Positions 17,347 to 27,204 of a stretch of 64,000 bases of DNA are shown one piece after another. Location: the NCBI RefSeq assembly GCF_018141005.1, contig NZ_CP046582.1:4216001-4280000 (forward strand), in the 5' to 3' direction. How positions within the stretch are numbered: the first letter of the stretch is position 1; every line of letters begins with the position of its first letter. This DNA is from Erwinia sp. E602 (GTDB lineage: Bacteria > Pseudomonadota > Gammaproteobacteria > Enterobacterales > Enterobacteriaceae). The position numbers and the translations under genes were made by a program. The notes under the pieces were generated by a model. That model was not told the origin of the DNA, ran no database searches, and saw only the letters and a list, made by a program, of their open reading frames with translations.

Positions 17347-17428
17347 ATGCCATTACTGGCATAAGGTATTAATCAGGGTGCACCACGCTGAAACAGGGGG
17401 GTCCAGGCGTTAAACGGCGGGGAAAAGC

Positions 17429-18439
17429 TCAGCCTGTGCAGGGAAAGGTGGTGATCCCCTGGCGCAGCACCGGCTGCCACAGCACCTGGATCGACCCGGC
17501 CGGTTCACCGGCGATCAGCGCCAGGGTCATGCGTGCAATCTGCGCACCGATCTCCTCGCGCGTCGACTGCACCACGGCGGTGGCGTCAATATTATTCAGC
17601 GAGTCGTCCGGCAGGCCGTCATAGATAACCAGCGCGATCGCATCCGGCCCGGTCAGCCTTCCCGCTTCGCGCAGGGCGGCCACCGCCCCTTCGCCCTGAA
17701 TATTGCCGTCGGTGAGGATCGCCGTCGGCGGGGAGTGCTGCGCCAGCAGCTCCAGCGTGGCGCGGTAGCCGGCGCGGCGCGTGGCGTCCACCGCGCGGAA
17801 CCCGACGTCAGGCGACAGCCCGTGGCGCTGCAGCGCATCACGGTAGCCGGCACGGCGCTGCAGGATAAACGCCTGCTCACGGTCTTCGCTGAGCATGGCA
17901 ATGCGCCGGTGCCCAAGGGCGATCAGATGTTCGGTGGCCATGCAGGCCCCCTGCTGGTTATCGAAGTCAAACCAGGCGTAAGGCTGCGGCAGCTGGCTGC
18001 GTCCGAGCGCCAGAAACGGCAGGTTTTTCTGCTGCAGCAGCGTCAGGCGCGGATCATGCTCCAGGGTATGGGCAACGATCAGCGCATCGATCCGCCGGCT
18101 GTCCAGCAGGCGCATAAACGACTGCCCCTGATCGTGACGATCGTCGGTGATCAGCAGTAAATCCACGCCGCTGGCCGCCAGATGGTGGCCGATCGCCCCC
18201 ACCATGGCAAAGAAATAGTCGTTGCTCAGCGAGGAGGCGTAAGGATAGACCAGCCCCACCGCGTCGCTCTTGCCCTTTTTCAGCCGCTGGGCGTTGGTGT
18301 TGGGCTGGTAGCCAATCCGCGCCGCTTCGGCCTGGATCAGCCTGCGCGTCTCTTCCGAGATATCGCTGTGGCCGTTCAGCGCCCGGCTCACCGCCGCGAT
18401 CGACAGCCCAAGATTTTGCGAGATAACCTTCAGAGACAT
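17429..18439 (-). CDS. rafR: LacI-family repressor of the raf operon
   Basis: A 336-residue LacI/GalR-type repressor. The N-terminal helix-turn-helix reads LKVISQNLGLSIAAVSRALNG and is followed by the hinge GYQPNTNAQRLKKGKSDAVG. The sugar-binding core includes SNDYFFAMVGAIG, RRIDALIVAHT and LALGRSQLPQPYAWFDFDN. It is encoded upstream of rafA in the same direction with 176 bp between them, where the twin palindromes lie, so it is the probable repressor of rafAB. The effector is expected to be raffinose, melibiose or a product of them. Confidence 0.9.
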   Translation of the reverse strand: MSLKVISQNLGLSIAAVSRALNGHSDISEETRRLIQAEAARIGYQPNTNAQRLKKGKSDAVGLVYPYASSLSNDYFFAMVGAIGHHLAASGVDLLLITDDRHDQGQSFMRLLDSRRIDALIVAHTLEHDPRLTLLQQKNLPFLALGRSQLPQPYAWFDFDNQQGACMATEHLIALGHRRIAMLSEDREQAFILQRRAGYRDALQRHGLSPDVGFRAVDATRRAGYRATLELLAQHSPPTAILTDGNIQGEGAVAALREAGRLTGPDAIALVIYDGLPDDSLNNIDATAVVQSTREEIGAQIARMTLALIAGEPAGSIQVLWQPVLRQGITTFPCTG

Positions 18440-18533
18440 AATGTTTTACCGAATAAAGGGCGCGCATCGCCGCGTTGAACAGGGCGGCCAGCTGAGTGAG
18501 TGGCCGCCCTGCGCGCGATGGCAGACGGGCAGA

Positions 18534-19874
18534 CTACTGACCGGCGATTTTCATCTCCGGCAGCAGGACAGAGCCACACTGGATATTGCTGCGGGTTTCG
18601 ATATCGCTGCCGATGGTCACCATATTGCGCCACATATCGCGCAGGTTGCCGGCGATGGTCACTTCGCTGACCGGATACTGGATTTCACCGTTTTCCACCC
18701 AGAAGCCGGACGCGCCGCGCGAGTAGTCGCCGGTCAGCCCGCTGATCGCCGAGCCCATCAGCTCGGTGACCACCAGGCCGGTGCCCAGCTGCTTCAGCAG
18801 CTGTTCAAAGCTGTGGCCCTGGCCGGCAATGCGCCAGTTGTGGATGCCGCCGGCGTGGCCGGTGGTCTGCAGCCCCAGCTTGCGCGCCGAATAGCTGGTC
18901 ATCAGCCAGGTCTGCAGCACGCCGTCTTTGACGATGTCACGCGCCGTGGTGCGCACGCCTTCGCTGTCGAACGGCGTCGACGCCAGCCCTTTCAGCAGGT
19001 GCGGCTGCTCTTCAATGGTCAGCCATTCCGGCAGGATCTGCTGGCCCATCGAGTCGAGCAGGAAGGTCGATTTACGGTAAACGCTGCCGCCGCTGATCGC
19101 GCCGACCAGATGGCCAAACAGCCCGGTGGCCACTTCCGCCGCGAACAGCACCGGCGCTTTCATGGTCGACAGCTTGCGCGGGGACAACCTTGACAGGGTG
19201 CGGCGCGCGCACTCTTCCCCGACCCACTCCGGCGACCTGAGGTCTTCAATGGCGCGGCCGATGGTGTAGGCGTAATCACGCTCCATATCGCCGTTATGTT
19301 CGGCGATCACGCAGCTGGAGAGCGAGTGGCGGCTGGAGCAGTAGCTCTGCAGCATCCCGTGGCTGTTGCCGAACACTTTGATGCCGACGTGGCTGTTAAA
19401 GCTGCCGCCTTCGGTGTTGGTGATGCGCGTATCCGCCTTCAGCGACGCCTCTTCCGCGCGGGCGGCCAGTTCGATCGCCCGATCGGCGTCGATCTCCGTC
19501 GGATGGAACAGATCGAGATCCGGTGCGTCGAAGGCCAGCAGATCGCGATCCGCCACGCCGGCGTAAGGATCGGCCGAGGTGTAGCGGGCAATGTCGATCG
19601 CCGCCTGCACGGTACGTTTGATCGCCTCGGGGCTGAGATCGGTGGACGATGCGCTGCCCTTGCGGTTTTGATGATAAACGGTGATGCCCAGCGCGCCATC
19701 GCTGTTGAACTCAACGTTTTCCACTTCGCTGTAGCGGGTGCTGACGCTGATGCCGGTGGTTTTGCTGACCGCGACTTCGGCACCGTCAGAGCCGGCCTGC
19801 GCCAGCTCCAGCGCGGTGGCCACCGCCTGTTCAAGGATCTTACGCTGTTCTGCAACCTGTGAGAGTAATTTCAT
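18534..19874 (-). CDS. pmbA: Metalloprotease PmbA/TldE
   Basis: A 446-residue TldE subunit. The TldD-TldE heterodimer is a zinc protease; TldD carries the metal site and TldE helps form the peptide channel. The pair matures microcin B17 and degrades the antitoxin CcdA in E. coli. The product aligns over its full length with E. coli PmbA, with identical segments such as [47 protein letters not shown] and the ending [16 protein letters not shown]. It is divergent from darP, as in E. coli. The raf operon is inserted between it and cybC. Confidence 0.97.
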   Translation of the reverse strand: MKLLSQVAEQRKILEQAVATALELAQAGSDGAEVAVSKTTGISVSTRYSEVENVEFNSDGALGITVYHQNRKGSASSTDLSPEAIKRTVQAAIDIARYTSADPYAGVADRDLLAFDAPDLDLFHPTEIDADRAIELAARAEEASLKADTRITNTEGGSFNSHVGIKVFGNSHGMLQSYCSSRHSLSSCVIAEHNGDMERDYAYTIGRAIEDLRSPEWVGEECARRTLSRLSPRKLSTMKAPVLFAAEVATGLFGHLVGAISGGSVYRKSTFLLDSMGQQILPEWLTIEEQPHLLKGLASTPFDSEGVRTTARDIVKDGVLQTWLMTSYSARKLGLQTTGHAGGIHNWRIAGQGHSFEQLLKQLGTGLVVTELMGSAISGLTGDYSRGASGFWVENGEIQYPVSEVTIAGNLRDMWRNMVTIGSDIETRSNIQCGSVLLPEMKIAGQ

Positions 19875-19944
19875 TGGCCTGCCATATAATTAACAGTGCG
19901 ATTTCAACGCTGAGCAAACCGCGACTGGGTGATAACGATTGATT

Positions 19945-19961
19945 TGAGTCTAACAGACTCA
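19945..19961. promoter_or_regulatory. Perfect palindrome in the pmbA-darP divergent region
   Basis: TGAGTCTAACAGACTCA has 7-bp arms and a 3-bp centre in the 150-bp divergent intergenic region. It may be a regulator site or a leader hairpin; nothing else identifies it. Confidence 0.4.
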
Positions 19962-20024
19962 GAGAACAATTTCGCAGTAGCGGCGTAACCTGATAGCATT
20001 AGCCTCTTTTTCAGGAGCCTAACC

Positions 20025-20570
20025 ATGACCAAGCAGCCCGACGACTGGCTCGATGACGTACCCGATAACGAAGAACAAGAAGACGACGAGATTATCTGGG
20101 TCAGTAAAAGTGAAATTAAACGTGATGCCGAAGAGCTGAAACGCCTCGGCGGAGAGATGGTAGATCTGGGAAGCAACTCCCTGGATAAACTGCCGCTGGA
20201 TGACGATCTGCGTACCGCCATTGAGCTGGCGCAGAAAATCAAAAAAGAGGGCCGTCGCCGCCAGATGCAGCTGATCGGTAAGATGCTGCGCTCGCGCGAC
20301 GTTGAGCCGATCCGTACCGCGCTGGACAAGCTGAAGAACCGCCACAACCAGCAGGTGTCGCTGTTCCACAAGCTGGAAGTGCTGCGCGATCGCCTGGTAG
20401 AACAGGGTGATGACGCGGTGGCTGAGGTGCTGAACCTCTACCCGGACGCCGACCGCCAGCAGCTGCGTGCGATGATCCGCAACGCGCAGAAAGAGAAAGC
20501 GGCCAACAAGCCGCCGAAAGCCTACCGTCAGATCTTCCAGTATCTGCGCGAGCTGGCCGAAGCACAGTAG
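20025..20570 (+). CDS. darP: Ribosome biogenesis factor DarP (YjgA)
   Basis: DarP associates with pre-50S particles and supports late 50S assembly by acting near helix 69/the peptidyl transferase region. The 181-residue, highly charged, helical protein starts with an acidic tail ([20 protein letters not shown]) and continues [20 protein letters not shown], matching E. coli YjgA throughout, including [20 protein letters not shown] and [23 protein letters not shown] site precedes the ATG. It is monocistronic and convergent with mpl. Confidence 0.96.
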   Translation: MTKQPDDWLDDVPDNEEQEDDEIIWVSKSEIKRDAEELKRLGGEMVDLGSNSLDKLPLDDDLRTAIELAQKIKKEGRRRQMQLIGKMLRSRDVEPIRTALDKLKNRHNQQVSLFHKLEVLRDRLVEQGDDAVAEVLNLYPDADRQQLRAMIRNAQKEKAANKPPKAYRQIFQYLRELAEAQ

Positions 20571-20654
20571 TCCTGCCTGCGCGGCAACGGGCGGTGACAA
20601 ACCGGTACGCCTGACGCTATCTCCATAGCCATCCAGCGTCGGTTTATCACTGCT

Positions 20655-20687
20655 CCTGCCGGGCTGTGGGTGGCTCAGCCCGGCAGG
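20655..20687. terminator. Strong hairpin in the darP-mpl convergent gap
   Basis: Perfect 11-bp stem CCTGCCGGGCT (20655-20665) with AGCCCGGCAGG (20677-20687), loop of 11 nt. No T-run on either side. It could end or protect both transcripts. Confidence 0.55.
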
Positions 20688-20704
20688 ATTGAGCCCGCTC
20701 CCCC

Positions 20705-22060
20705 CTACTTCGCCAGCCTGTCCAGCAGCTTCTGATGAATACCGCCAAAGCCGCCGTTGCTCATCACCAGAATGGTGTCGCCCGGCTGGGCTTTTCTGGC
20801 AATCATCTCCACCAGCGCATCAATATCCGCACTCCAGTGGGCCGGCTGCACGCAGGCTTCTGCCACCTCAGACACCTGCCATGGAATGTGGTGCGGCTGG
20901 AACAGGAACACTTCGTCGGCGCGCCCGAGCGACGGGGCCAGATCGACCTTATTCACGCCCATCTTCATGGTATTGGAGCGCGGCTCCAGTACCGCCAGGA
21001 TACGCGCGGTGCCGCCAACTTTGCTGCGCAGCGCCGCCAGCGTGGCCAGAATGGCGGTCGGGTGGTGGGCAAAGTCATCATAGACCTTGATGCCTTTGCT
21101 TTCGCCGCGCAGTTCCAGCCGGCGACGGGCGTTGATAAAGCTGTCCAGCGCCCGGCCGGCGTCTTCCGGCTTCACGCCAACGTGACGGGCGGCGGCAATC
21201 GCCATCAGCCCGTTATGCATGTTGTGTTCCCCCACCAGCGACCAGTTCACCTCGGCCACCCGCTCCCCCGCCAGCCACACTTCCCAGCGTGAGGCGTCTG
21301 CGTTGAGCTTTTTCGCCTGCCACTGGCCGTGTTCACCCACCAGCTCCTGCTCGCTCCAGCAGCCCATCGCCAGCACCTGTTTCAGGTTCGTGTCGCTCTC
21401 CGGCAGGATGATTTTGCCCTGCCCGGGCACGATGCGCACCAGATGGTGGAACTGCTTCTGGATCGCCCGCAGGTCGTCAAAGATATCGGCGTGATCGAAC
21501 TCAAGGTTATTGAGGATCAGCGTACGCGGCGCGTAATGCACAAACTTGGAACGTTTGTCGAAGAACGCACAGTCATACTCATCGGCCTCGATCACAAAGA
21601 ACGGGCTGTTGCCGGGCTGCGCCGACACGTCGAAGTTGCCCGGCACGCCGCCGATAATGAAACCGGGTTCATAGCCGCACGACTGTAAAATCCATGCCGC
21701 CATCCCGGCGGTAGTGGTCTTACCATGGGTGCCGGCCACCGCGATAACCCAGCGGTCACGCAGCACAAAATCGTGCAACCACTGCGGGCCGGAGAGGTAC
21801 GGAATATTGCGTTCCAGCACCGCTTCCACGCAGGGATTACCGCGGGTCATCGCGTTGCCGATGATCACCAGGTCCGGAGCCGGATCGAGCTGGGACACAT
21901 CAAAACCCTGAATTAAATCAATACCCTGCTTTTCCAGCAGGGTGCTCATCGGCGGGTAAACATTGGCATCAGAGCCGGTGACGTCATGTCCCTGGGCACG
22001 CGCCAGCATCGCCAGACCGCCCATGAAGGTGCCGCAGATACCGAGGATGTGAATACGCAT
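20705..22060 (-). CDS. mpl: Murein peptide ligase Mpl
   Basis: ATP-dependent ligase of peptidoglycan recycling that joins the tripeptide L-Ala-gamma-D-Glu-meso-DAP to UDP-N-acetylmuramic acid. The 451-residue product belongs to the Mur ligase family: N-terminal Rossmann domain starting MRIHILGICGTFMGGLAMLAR, the ATP loop VAGTHGKTTTAG, the central FFVIEADEYDCAFFDKRSKF motif and the C-terminal domain with VYDDFAHHPTAI. Length agrees with E. coli Mpl (457). It is divergent from fbp, as in E. coli. Confidence 0.97.
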   Translation of the reverse strand: MRIHILGICGTFMGGLAMLARAQGHDVTGSDANVYPPMSTLLEKQGIDLIQGFDVSQLDPAPDLVIIGNAMTRGNPCVEAVLERNIPYLSGPQWLHDFVLRDRWVIAVAGTHGKTTTAGMAAWILQSCGYEPGFIIGGVPGNFDVSAQPGNSPFFVIEADEYDCAFFDKRSKFVHYAPRTLILNNLEFDHADIFDDLRAIQKQFHHLVRIVPGQGKIILPESDTNLKQVLAMGCWSEQELVGEHGQWQAKKLNADASRWEVWLAGERVAEVNWSLVGEHNMHNGLMAIAAARHVGVKPEDAGRALDSFINARRRLELRGESKGIKVYDDFAHHPTAILATLAALRSKVGGTARILAVLEPRSNTMKMGVNKVDLAPSLGRADEVFLFQPHHIPWQVSEVAEACVQPAHWSADIDALVEMIARKAQPGDTILVMSNGGFGGIHQKLLDRLAK

Positions 22061-22227
22061 AAAAAGTCCGTTCCTTTAAAGTTCGCCGCACAGTGTACCG
22101 CTGCCATCGTGCGGAAGAAACGGATTTACCCTATGTTCTTTAGCGTTCAATCGGCTAAACTGCGTGCACATACGTAGGCACTCTGTTAACCAGGCTGCCA
22201 CTCCTCCGCAGATTCAGGGATTGTGTT

Positions 22228-23226
22228 ATGAAAACGTTGGGCGAATTCATCGTCGAGAAGCAACACGACTTTCCACATGCTACCGGTGAACTGACCGCTT
22301 TAATCTCCGCAATTAAGCTGGGCGCTAAGATCATCCACCGCGATATCAATAAAGCCGGCCTGATTGATATTCTCGGCGCCAGCGGCGCAGAGAACGTGCA
22401 GGGTGAACAGCAGATGAAGCTGGACCTCTACGCCAACGAAAAGCTGAAGGCGGCACTGAAGGCGCGCGGCATCGTTGCCGGCATCGCGTCTGAAGAAGAA
22501 GATGAGATCGTGATGTTCGAAGGTGTGGAAAACGGCAAGTACGTGGTGCTGATGGACCCGCTCGACGGCTCTTCGAATATCGACGTAAACGTTTCCGTTG
22601 GTACCATCTTCTCGATCTACCGCCGCATTACGCCGGTGGGCACGCCGGTCACGGAAGCCGATTTCCTGCAGCCGGGCAGCCAGCAGGTCGCCGCCGGTTA
22701 CGTGGTGTACGGCTCATCCACCATGCTGGTTTACACCACCGGTAAGGGCGTACACGCCTTCACCTACGATCCGTCGCTGGGCGTATTCTGCCTGAGCGCC
22801 GAGAAGATGACCTTCCCGGAGAAGGGTTACACCTACTCCATCAACGAAGGCAACTACATCCGCTTCCCGCAGGGCGTGAAGAAATACCTGAAGTACTGCC
22901 AGGCGGAAGATGAGGCTACCCATCGCCCATATACCACCCGTTATATCGGCTCGCTGGTGGCAGACTTCCACCGCAACCTGCTGAAGGGCGGCATCTACCT
23001 CTACCCGAGCACCGCCAGCCACCCGAAAGGCAAGCTGCGCCTGCTGTATGAGTGCAACCCGATGGCCTTCCTCGCCGAGCAGGCGGGCGGTAAAGCCACC
23101 GACGGTAAAAACCGTATTCTCGATCTGCAGCCGTCCGCGCTGCACGAACGCTGCCCGTTCTTCACCGGCAACGAAGATATGGTTAACGACCTCGAACGCT
23201 TCCTGCGCGAGTACCCGGACAACTGA
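22228..23226 (+). CDS. fbp: Fructose-1,6-bisphosphatase class I
   Basis: Gluconeogenic enzyme that hydrolyses fructose 1,6-bisphosphate to fructose 6-phosphate; Mg-dependent, AMP-inhibited tetramer. The 332-residue protein has the expected E. coli length. Metal-site motifs are intact: ASEEEDEIV, the signature [15 protein letters not shown] and the C-terminal [21 protein letters not shown]. It is monocistronic. The region after it carries ten copies of a heptanucleotide repeat. Confidence 0.98.
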   Translation: MKTLGEFIVEKQHDFPHATGELTALISAIKLGAKIIHRDINKAGLIDILGASGAENVQGEQQMKLDLYANEKLKAALKARGIVAGIASEEEDEIVMFEGVENGKYVVLMDPLDGSSNIDVNVSVGTIFSIYRRITPVGTPVTEADFLQPGSQQVAAGYVVYGSSTMLVYTTGKGVHAFTYDPSLGVFCLSAEKMTFPEKGYTYSINEGNYIRFPQGVKKYLKYCQAEDEATHRPYTTRYIGSLVADFHRNLLKGGIYLYPSTASHPKGKLRLLYECNPMAFLAEQAGGKATDGKNRILDLQPSALHERCPFFTGNEDMVNDLERFLREYPDN

Positions 23227-23260
23227 TTCCGGACGGGCGGCCTGCGGGTCGCCCGATTCT

Positions 23261-23330
23261 GCTCTCTGCTCTCTGCTCTCTGCTCTCTGCTCTCTGCTCT
23301 CTGCTCTCTGCTCTCTGCTCTCTGCTCTCT
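23261..23330. repeat. Heptanucleotide microsatellite, ten perfect GCTCTCT units
   Basis: Ten uninterrupted copies of GCTCTCT (70 bp) with a partial copy at each side, 34 bp after the fbp stop and 122 bp before the next ATG. The unit length is not a multiple of three, but no gene crosses it; open frames through it on both strands are artefacts of the repeat. One strand is pyrimidine-only except for G. Confidence 0.98.
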
Positions 23331-23452
23331 GCTGCAAAATCCCGCGTGATGAGCCGTTGTCAACGCCTTCGCATCGCTCTTAATGACGCCACCGCAGCCG
23401 TTGGTTCGCCGTAAGGTAGGGATCGTTTTCGAACTGGCAAAGGAGAGAAGTT

Positions 23453-24562
23453 ATGCGCAACACCGGTTTTTTCTTTGACGAACGCTGCCTGTGGCACACC
23501 AGCGGCATCTACGCCGGCAATATGCTGGCCGGCAGTTGGGTACAGCCGCCCTCCGCAGGCGGCCACGTGGAGTCCCCGGAAACCAAACGCCGCTTTAAAA
23601 ACCTGCTTGAGGTGTCGGGGCTGGCCGCACAGCTAAGCTGGCACAGCGCGCAGCCTGCCAGCCTGGAGGACCTGTTACGAGTGCACGACGCTGACTATCT
23701 GCAGCGCTTTCAGGCGCTCAGCGACGGTGGCGGCGGCCAGCTGGCGGAGGATGCCTTTGTCGGCCCCGGCGGCTTTGAGATTGCCTGCCTGTCCGCCGGG
23801 CTGGCCTGCGCCGCCGTTGATGCGGTGTTACGCGGGGAACTCGATAACGCTTACGCGCTGTCGCGCCCGCCGGGCCACCACTGCCTGGCCGACCGGCCGC
23901 TGGGTTTCTGCTTCCTCGCCAATATCCCCATCGCCATTAATCAGGCCCAGGCCCGGCACGGGGCAAATCGGGTCGCGGTGATCGACTGGGACGTGCATCA
24001 CGGTAACGGTACCCAGGCCGCGTTTTATCAGCGCGATGACGTGCTAACGATTTCCCTGCATCAGGATCGCTGCTTCCCGCCGGGCTATTCCGGCGAGGAG
24101 GAGCGTGGCGAGGGGGCAGGCAGCGGCTGTAATCTCAACATTCCGTTGCTGGCAGGGGCCGGGCATGAAAGCTATCTGTATGCGCTGCAAAAACGGGTGC
24201 TGCCGGCGGTGGAAAAATTTAAGCCGGACCTGATCGTGGTGGCCTGCGGCTATGATGCCAGCGGTCTCGATCCGCTGGCGCGGATGCAGCTGCACAGCGA
24301 CAGCTACCGTGCGATGACCGACGCGGTACTGGCAGCGGCCGACCGCCTGTGCGGCGGCCGGATGGTGATGGTGCATGAGGGTGGCTACAGCGAGCACTAT
24401 GTGCCCTTCTGCGGCCTGGCGGTGATGGAGTCACTGAGCGGCAGGCGAACGACGGTGAATGACCCGATGCTGGAGGTGATCAAACGCCAGCAGCCGCGCG
24501 AACCCTTTGTACGCTTTCAGCAGCAGGTGCTGGATGAGATGTGGCAAAGGCTGAAGTTGTAA
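23453..24562 (+). CDS. Class II histone deacetylase-family amidohydrolase
   Basis: A 369-residue arginase/HDAC-fold zinc hydrolase. Catalytic and metal residues are all present: RPPGHHCL, VIDWDVHHGNGTQ (Asp and His ligands), ACGYDASGLDP (Asp ligand) and HEGGYSEHYVP. Bacterial relatives deacetylate acetylpolyamines or other N-acyl amides; the substrate here cannot be told from sequence. A clear AGGAGA site precedes the ATG at 23453. It is a single gene between fbp and a chemoreceptor gene, absent at this place in E. coli, so it is an accessory insertion. Confidence 0.92.
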   Translation: MRNTGFFFDERCLWHTSGIYAGNMLAGSWVQPPSAGGHVESPETKRRFKNLLEVSGLAAQLSWHSAQPASLEDLLRVHDADYLQRFQALSDGGGGQLAEDAFVGPGGFEIACLSAGLACAAVDAVLRGELDNAYALSRPPGHHCLADRPLGFCFLANIPIAINQAQARHGANRVAVIDWDVHHGNGTQAAFYQRDDVLTISLHQDRCFPPGYSGEEERGEGAGSGCNLNIPLLAGAGHESYLYALQKRVLPAVEKFKPDLIVVACGYDASGLDPLARMQLHSDSYRAMTDAVLAAADRLCGGRMVMVHEGGYSEHYVPFCGLAVMESLSGRRTTVNDPMLEVIKRQQPREPFVRFQQQVLDEMWQRLKL

Positions 24563-24569
24563 ATACACC

Positions 24570-24625
24570 CCGCCGCGACAAGACGCGCGGCGGCCTGCGG
24601 CCCGGCCTTAAAAGTCAACCGGGCC
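24570..24625. terminator. Two adjacent GC-rich hairpins in the convergent gap
   Basis: Stem CCGCCGCG (24570-24577) with CGCGGCGG (24586-24593), then GGCCCGG (24599-24605) with CCGGGCC (24619-24625). They lie between the convergent HDAC-family and chemoreceptor genes. Neither has a T-run. Confidence 0.45.
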
Positions 24626-24652
24626 ATCATGAAGAACCCTGATGCCCGTGGA

Positions 24653-26209
24653 TTACGCCACCTTAAACACCGCCATGGTCTCTACCAGCTGACGCGCCTG
24701 CTCTTCCAGCGACTGGGTGGCCGCCGCCGCTTCTTCCACCAGCGCGGCGTTCTGCTGCGCCACCTCGTCCATCTGCGTTACCGCCTGATTGACCTGCTCA
24801 ATGCCGTTACGCTGCTCGTCGGAGGCGCTGGAGATCTCCTTCATCAGCGTGGTCACCCGCATCACTTCGCTGGAGATCTCATCCATCGTCTCGCCGGCTT
24901 TGGTGGCCATGCTGTTGCCTTCGTTGACCCGCGCCTGTGAATCACCGATCAGCGTGCGGATCTCTTTGGCTGCGGTGGCGCTGCGCTGCGCCAGCGTGCG
25001 AACCTCATTGGCGACCACCGCAAAGCCCCGCCCCTGTTCACCGGCGCGTGCGGCCTCCACCGAGGCGTTCAACGCCAGGATATTGGTCTGGAAGGCAATG
25101 CCGTCAATCACTTCGAGAATGTCACCGATGCGCTGCGAGCTGTTGGTGATCTCGGCCATTTTTTCCATCACGTAGCACACTACTTCCGCGCCGCGGTCGG
25201 CTGTATCAGAGACCGAACGCGCCAGCTGGTGAGCCTGACGGGCATTCTCGGCGTTCTGCTGCACGGTGGCGGTGAGCTGCTCCATGCTGGCGGCGGTCTC
25301 TTCCAGCGAAGCGGCCGACTCTTCGGTACGCTGCGACAGGTTGAGGTTGCCGGCGGCCAGTTCGCGGCTGCCGACGTCAATCTGCAGGCTGGCGTCACGC
25401 ACCTGGCTGACCGAGTTCAGCAGCGACTGCTGCATGGTCGCCAGCGCGGCGTTCAGCCGGCCCAGTTCGTTTTTACCGCCGGCGGGCAGCGGCTGGGTGA
25501 GATCGCCGTCGGCGACATATTCCAGGTGTTCAATCGCCCGATCCAGCGGTTGCAGCAGCAGCGCACGCAGCAGCCACCAGGACAGCGCCACCAGCAGCAG
25601 GGTCAGCACGCCGCTGACCGCGATCAGCAGCGTCATCAGCCGCTGGTTATGCGCAGCCTGCGCCAGCTGCTGCGCGCTGACCTCGTCTGCGTAGACGTCA
25701 AAATCGGCCACCGTGTTGGCAAATGTCACCGCCAGATCGGAGATGTTTCCCTCCAGCAGCGCGTAGTAGCTACCGATGTCCTCTTTTTGCAGTGCGGCGA
25801 CCAGCGGGGCGATACCGGTATCAAAATAGACCGCGTAGCTGGCGGCGATGGCCTCCGCCAGCTTTTTACCGTGAGCGGTCACAGTCCCGGCCTCAATAAA
25901 TTTCTGCATCTCTTGCTGCGACTTTTCCGCATAGCTGGCGGTGCGTTTGACCGTAGCGGCATAACGATCGTGGCGACCGATCTCCAGCTCCCGTATCGCC
26001 TGTGCGGCCGTAGCGCGCGTGCGCAGCAGGGTGCCGTTGGTAATGTAGAGCGCGTTAAGTTCTACCCCCTGAATGCGCTGAATGGCGTCCAGTGATTTGT
26101 TGCCTTTGTGAATGGCGGTGATGCCCATTACGCTGACCAGCAGCAGCAGCAGCGTCATGGTGGCCAGTAACACTAACAGCCCGGTGCGGATTGAGATTTT
26201 TTTTAGCAT
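24653..26209 (-). CDS. Methyl-accepting chemotaxis protein
   Basis: A 518-residue inner-membrane chemoreceptor. It has an N-terminal transmembrane segment (about 10-30), a periplasmic four-helix ligand domain of the Tar/TarH kind (about 31-190), a second membrane helix (about 192-215), a HAMP domain ([20 protein letters not shown]) and a long coiled-coil signalling domain. The kinase-control tip includes [20 protein letters not shown]. The C-terminus ends ETMAVFKVA without the NWETF-type pentapeptide that tethers CheR/CheB, so it depends on other receptors for efficient adaptation. The ligand is unknown. It is a lone gene with its own sigma-28 promoter. Confidence 0.94.
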   Translation of the reverse strand: MLKKISIRTGLLVLLATMTLLLLLVSVMGITAIHKGNKSLDAIQRIQGVELNALYITNGTLLRTRATAAQAIRELEIGRHDRYAATVKRTASYAEKSQQEMQKFIEAGTVTAHGKKLAEAIAASYAVYFDTGIAPLVAALQKEDIGSYYALLEGNISDLAVTFANTVADFDVYADEVSAQQLAQAAHNQRLMTLLIAVSGVLTLLLVALSWWLLRALLLQPLDRAIEHLEYVADGDLTQPLPAGGKNELGRLNAALATMQQSLLNSVSQVRDASLQIDVGSRELAAGNLNLSQRTEESAASLEETAASMEQLTATVQQNAENARQAHQLARSVSDTADRGAEVVCYVMEKMAEITNSSQRIGDILEVIDGIAFQTNILALNASVEAARAGEQGRGFAVVANEVRTLAQRSATAAKEIRTLIGDSQARVNEGNSMATKAGETMDEISSEVMRVTTLMKEISSASDEQRNGIEQVNQAVTQMDEVAQQNAALVEEAAAATQSLEEQARQLVETMAVFKVA

Positions 26210-26263
26210 GATTATTTTCCCGATTGGTGAGTCTGGTTATTCCTGGTACTAAAAACGACGCAG

Positions 26264-26291
26264 TTATCGGCAATAAACCAACTTAACTTTA
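26264..26291 (-). promoter_or_regulatory. Sigma-28 (FliA) promoter of the chemoreceptor gene
   Basis: On the minus strand TAAAGTTA (26291-26284) and a perfect GCCGATAA (26271-26264) reproduce the flagellar class III consensus. The spacer is one base longer than usual (16 instead of 15 after TAAA). It lies about 55 bp upstream of the start. The rest of the 409-bp gap to ppa is AT-rich. Confidence 0.8.
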
Positions 26292-26551
26292 TAACTTATG
26301 ATGATTCTTGAAGGTTAACATACAGATCACATGGACTTCATTGATAAAAAACATGGAAAAATAAGCAAATAGAATTAAATATCGCGATTAACCGTAGAAT
26401 GATCATCACGTAAAACAACAAATAAAATTAATACTTTATGATTAAGCTAAATCCACTCGTCACCTGAGGCGCTCTGCCGCGTGGTCAGTACAGCCACTGT
26501 GCTGACGGGCGCTGACTGACTCAGGAGAGTCTGAAAGGCAGATAAAAGGGG

Positions 26552-26580
26552 AGTGCAACAGAGGGAGAGATGGCTATAAT
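26552..26580 (+). promoter_or_regulatory. Candidate ppa promoter
   Basis: A perfect -10 TATAAT at 26575-26580, 38 bp before the ppa ATG. The -35 region is poor (GTGCAA-like near 26553). Confidence 0.55.
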
Positions 26581-26618
26581 AGCCGCCACTCAACCTGCAA
26601 CGATTGAAGGAATTCATC

Positions 26619-27149
26619 ATGAGCCTGAACCACGTGCCAGCTGGCAAAGATCTGCCAGACGATATCTATGTTGTTATCGAGATCCCGGCTAACGCCTCAC
26701 CGATCAAATACGAAGTCGACAAAGAGACGGGCGCACTGTTCGTTGACCGCTTTATGGCGACGGCGATGTTCTACCCGGCCAACTATGGCTACATCAACAA
26801 TACCCTGTCGCTGGATGGGGACCCGGTTGACGTGCTGGTGCCAACCCCGTACCCGCTGCAGCCAGGTTCAGTGATCCGCTGCCGTCCGGTGGGCGTGCTG
26901 AAGATGACCGACGAGTCAGGCGAAGATGCCAAGGTTGTTGCAGTGCCACACAGCAAGCTGAGCAAAGAGTACGATCACATTAAAGATGTGAACGACCTGC
27001 CTGAGCTGCTGCGCGGCCAGATCACCCACTTCTTCGAGCAGTACAAAGCGCTGGAAAAAGGCAAATGGGTGAAGGTTGACGGCTGGGAAGGCGTGGACGC
27101 GGCGAAAGCCGAAATCGTCTCTTCCTTCGAGCGTGCTGCGAAGAAATAA
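26619..27149 (+). CDS. ppa: Inorganic pyrophosphatase
   Basis: Essential cytosolic enzyme that hydrolyses pyrophosphate and pulls biosynthetic reactions forward; family I, Mg-dependent hexamer. The start at 26619 ([15 protein letters not shown]) gives 176 residues as in E. coli, with GAAGGAA upstream; an in-frame ATG 15 bp earlier is less likely. Active-site residues are in [33 protein letters not shown] and the signature DGDPVDVLV. It is monocistronic. Confidence 0.97.
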   Translation: MSLNHVPAGKDLPDDIYVVIEIPANASPIKYEVDKETGALFVDRFMATAMFYPANYGYINNTLSLDGDPVDVLVPTPYPLQPGSVIRCRPVGVLKMTDESGEDAKVVAVPHSKLSKEYDHIKDVNDLPELLRGQITHFFEQYKALEKGKWVKVDGWEGVDAAKAEIVSSFERAAKK

Positions 27150-27156
27150 GTGCCCG

Positions 27157-27176
27157 GCGGGCGCCCCGGTGCCCGC
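27157..27176. terminator. Hairpin between ppa and the usher gene
   Basis: GCGGGC (27157-27162) with GCCCGC (27171-27176) just after the ppa stop in a convergent gap. No T-run. Confidence 0.4.
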
Positions 27177-27204
27177 GTTAAGGCATTCGCGTCAGGGCTG
27201 AGGT

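Noticed and set aside
22714-23383. Open frames on both strands through the heptanucleotide repeat encoding AESREQR- or SALCSLL-type repeats
   Set aside because: They are products of a stop-free microsatellite overlapping fbp and intergenic DNA, with no ribosome-binding site or recognisable protein domain.
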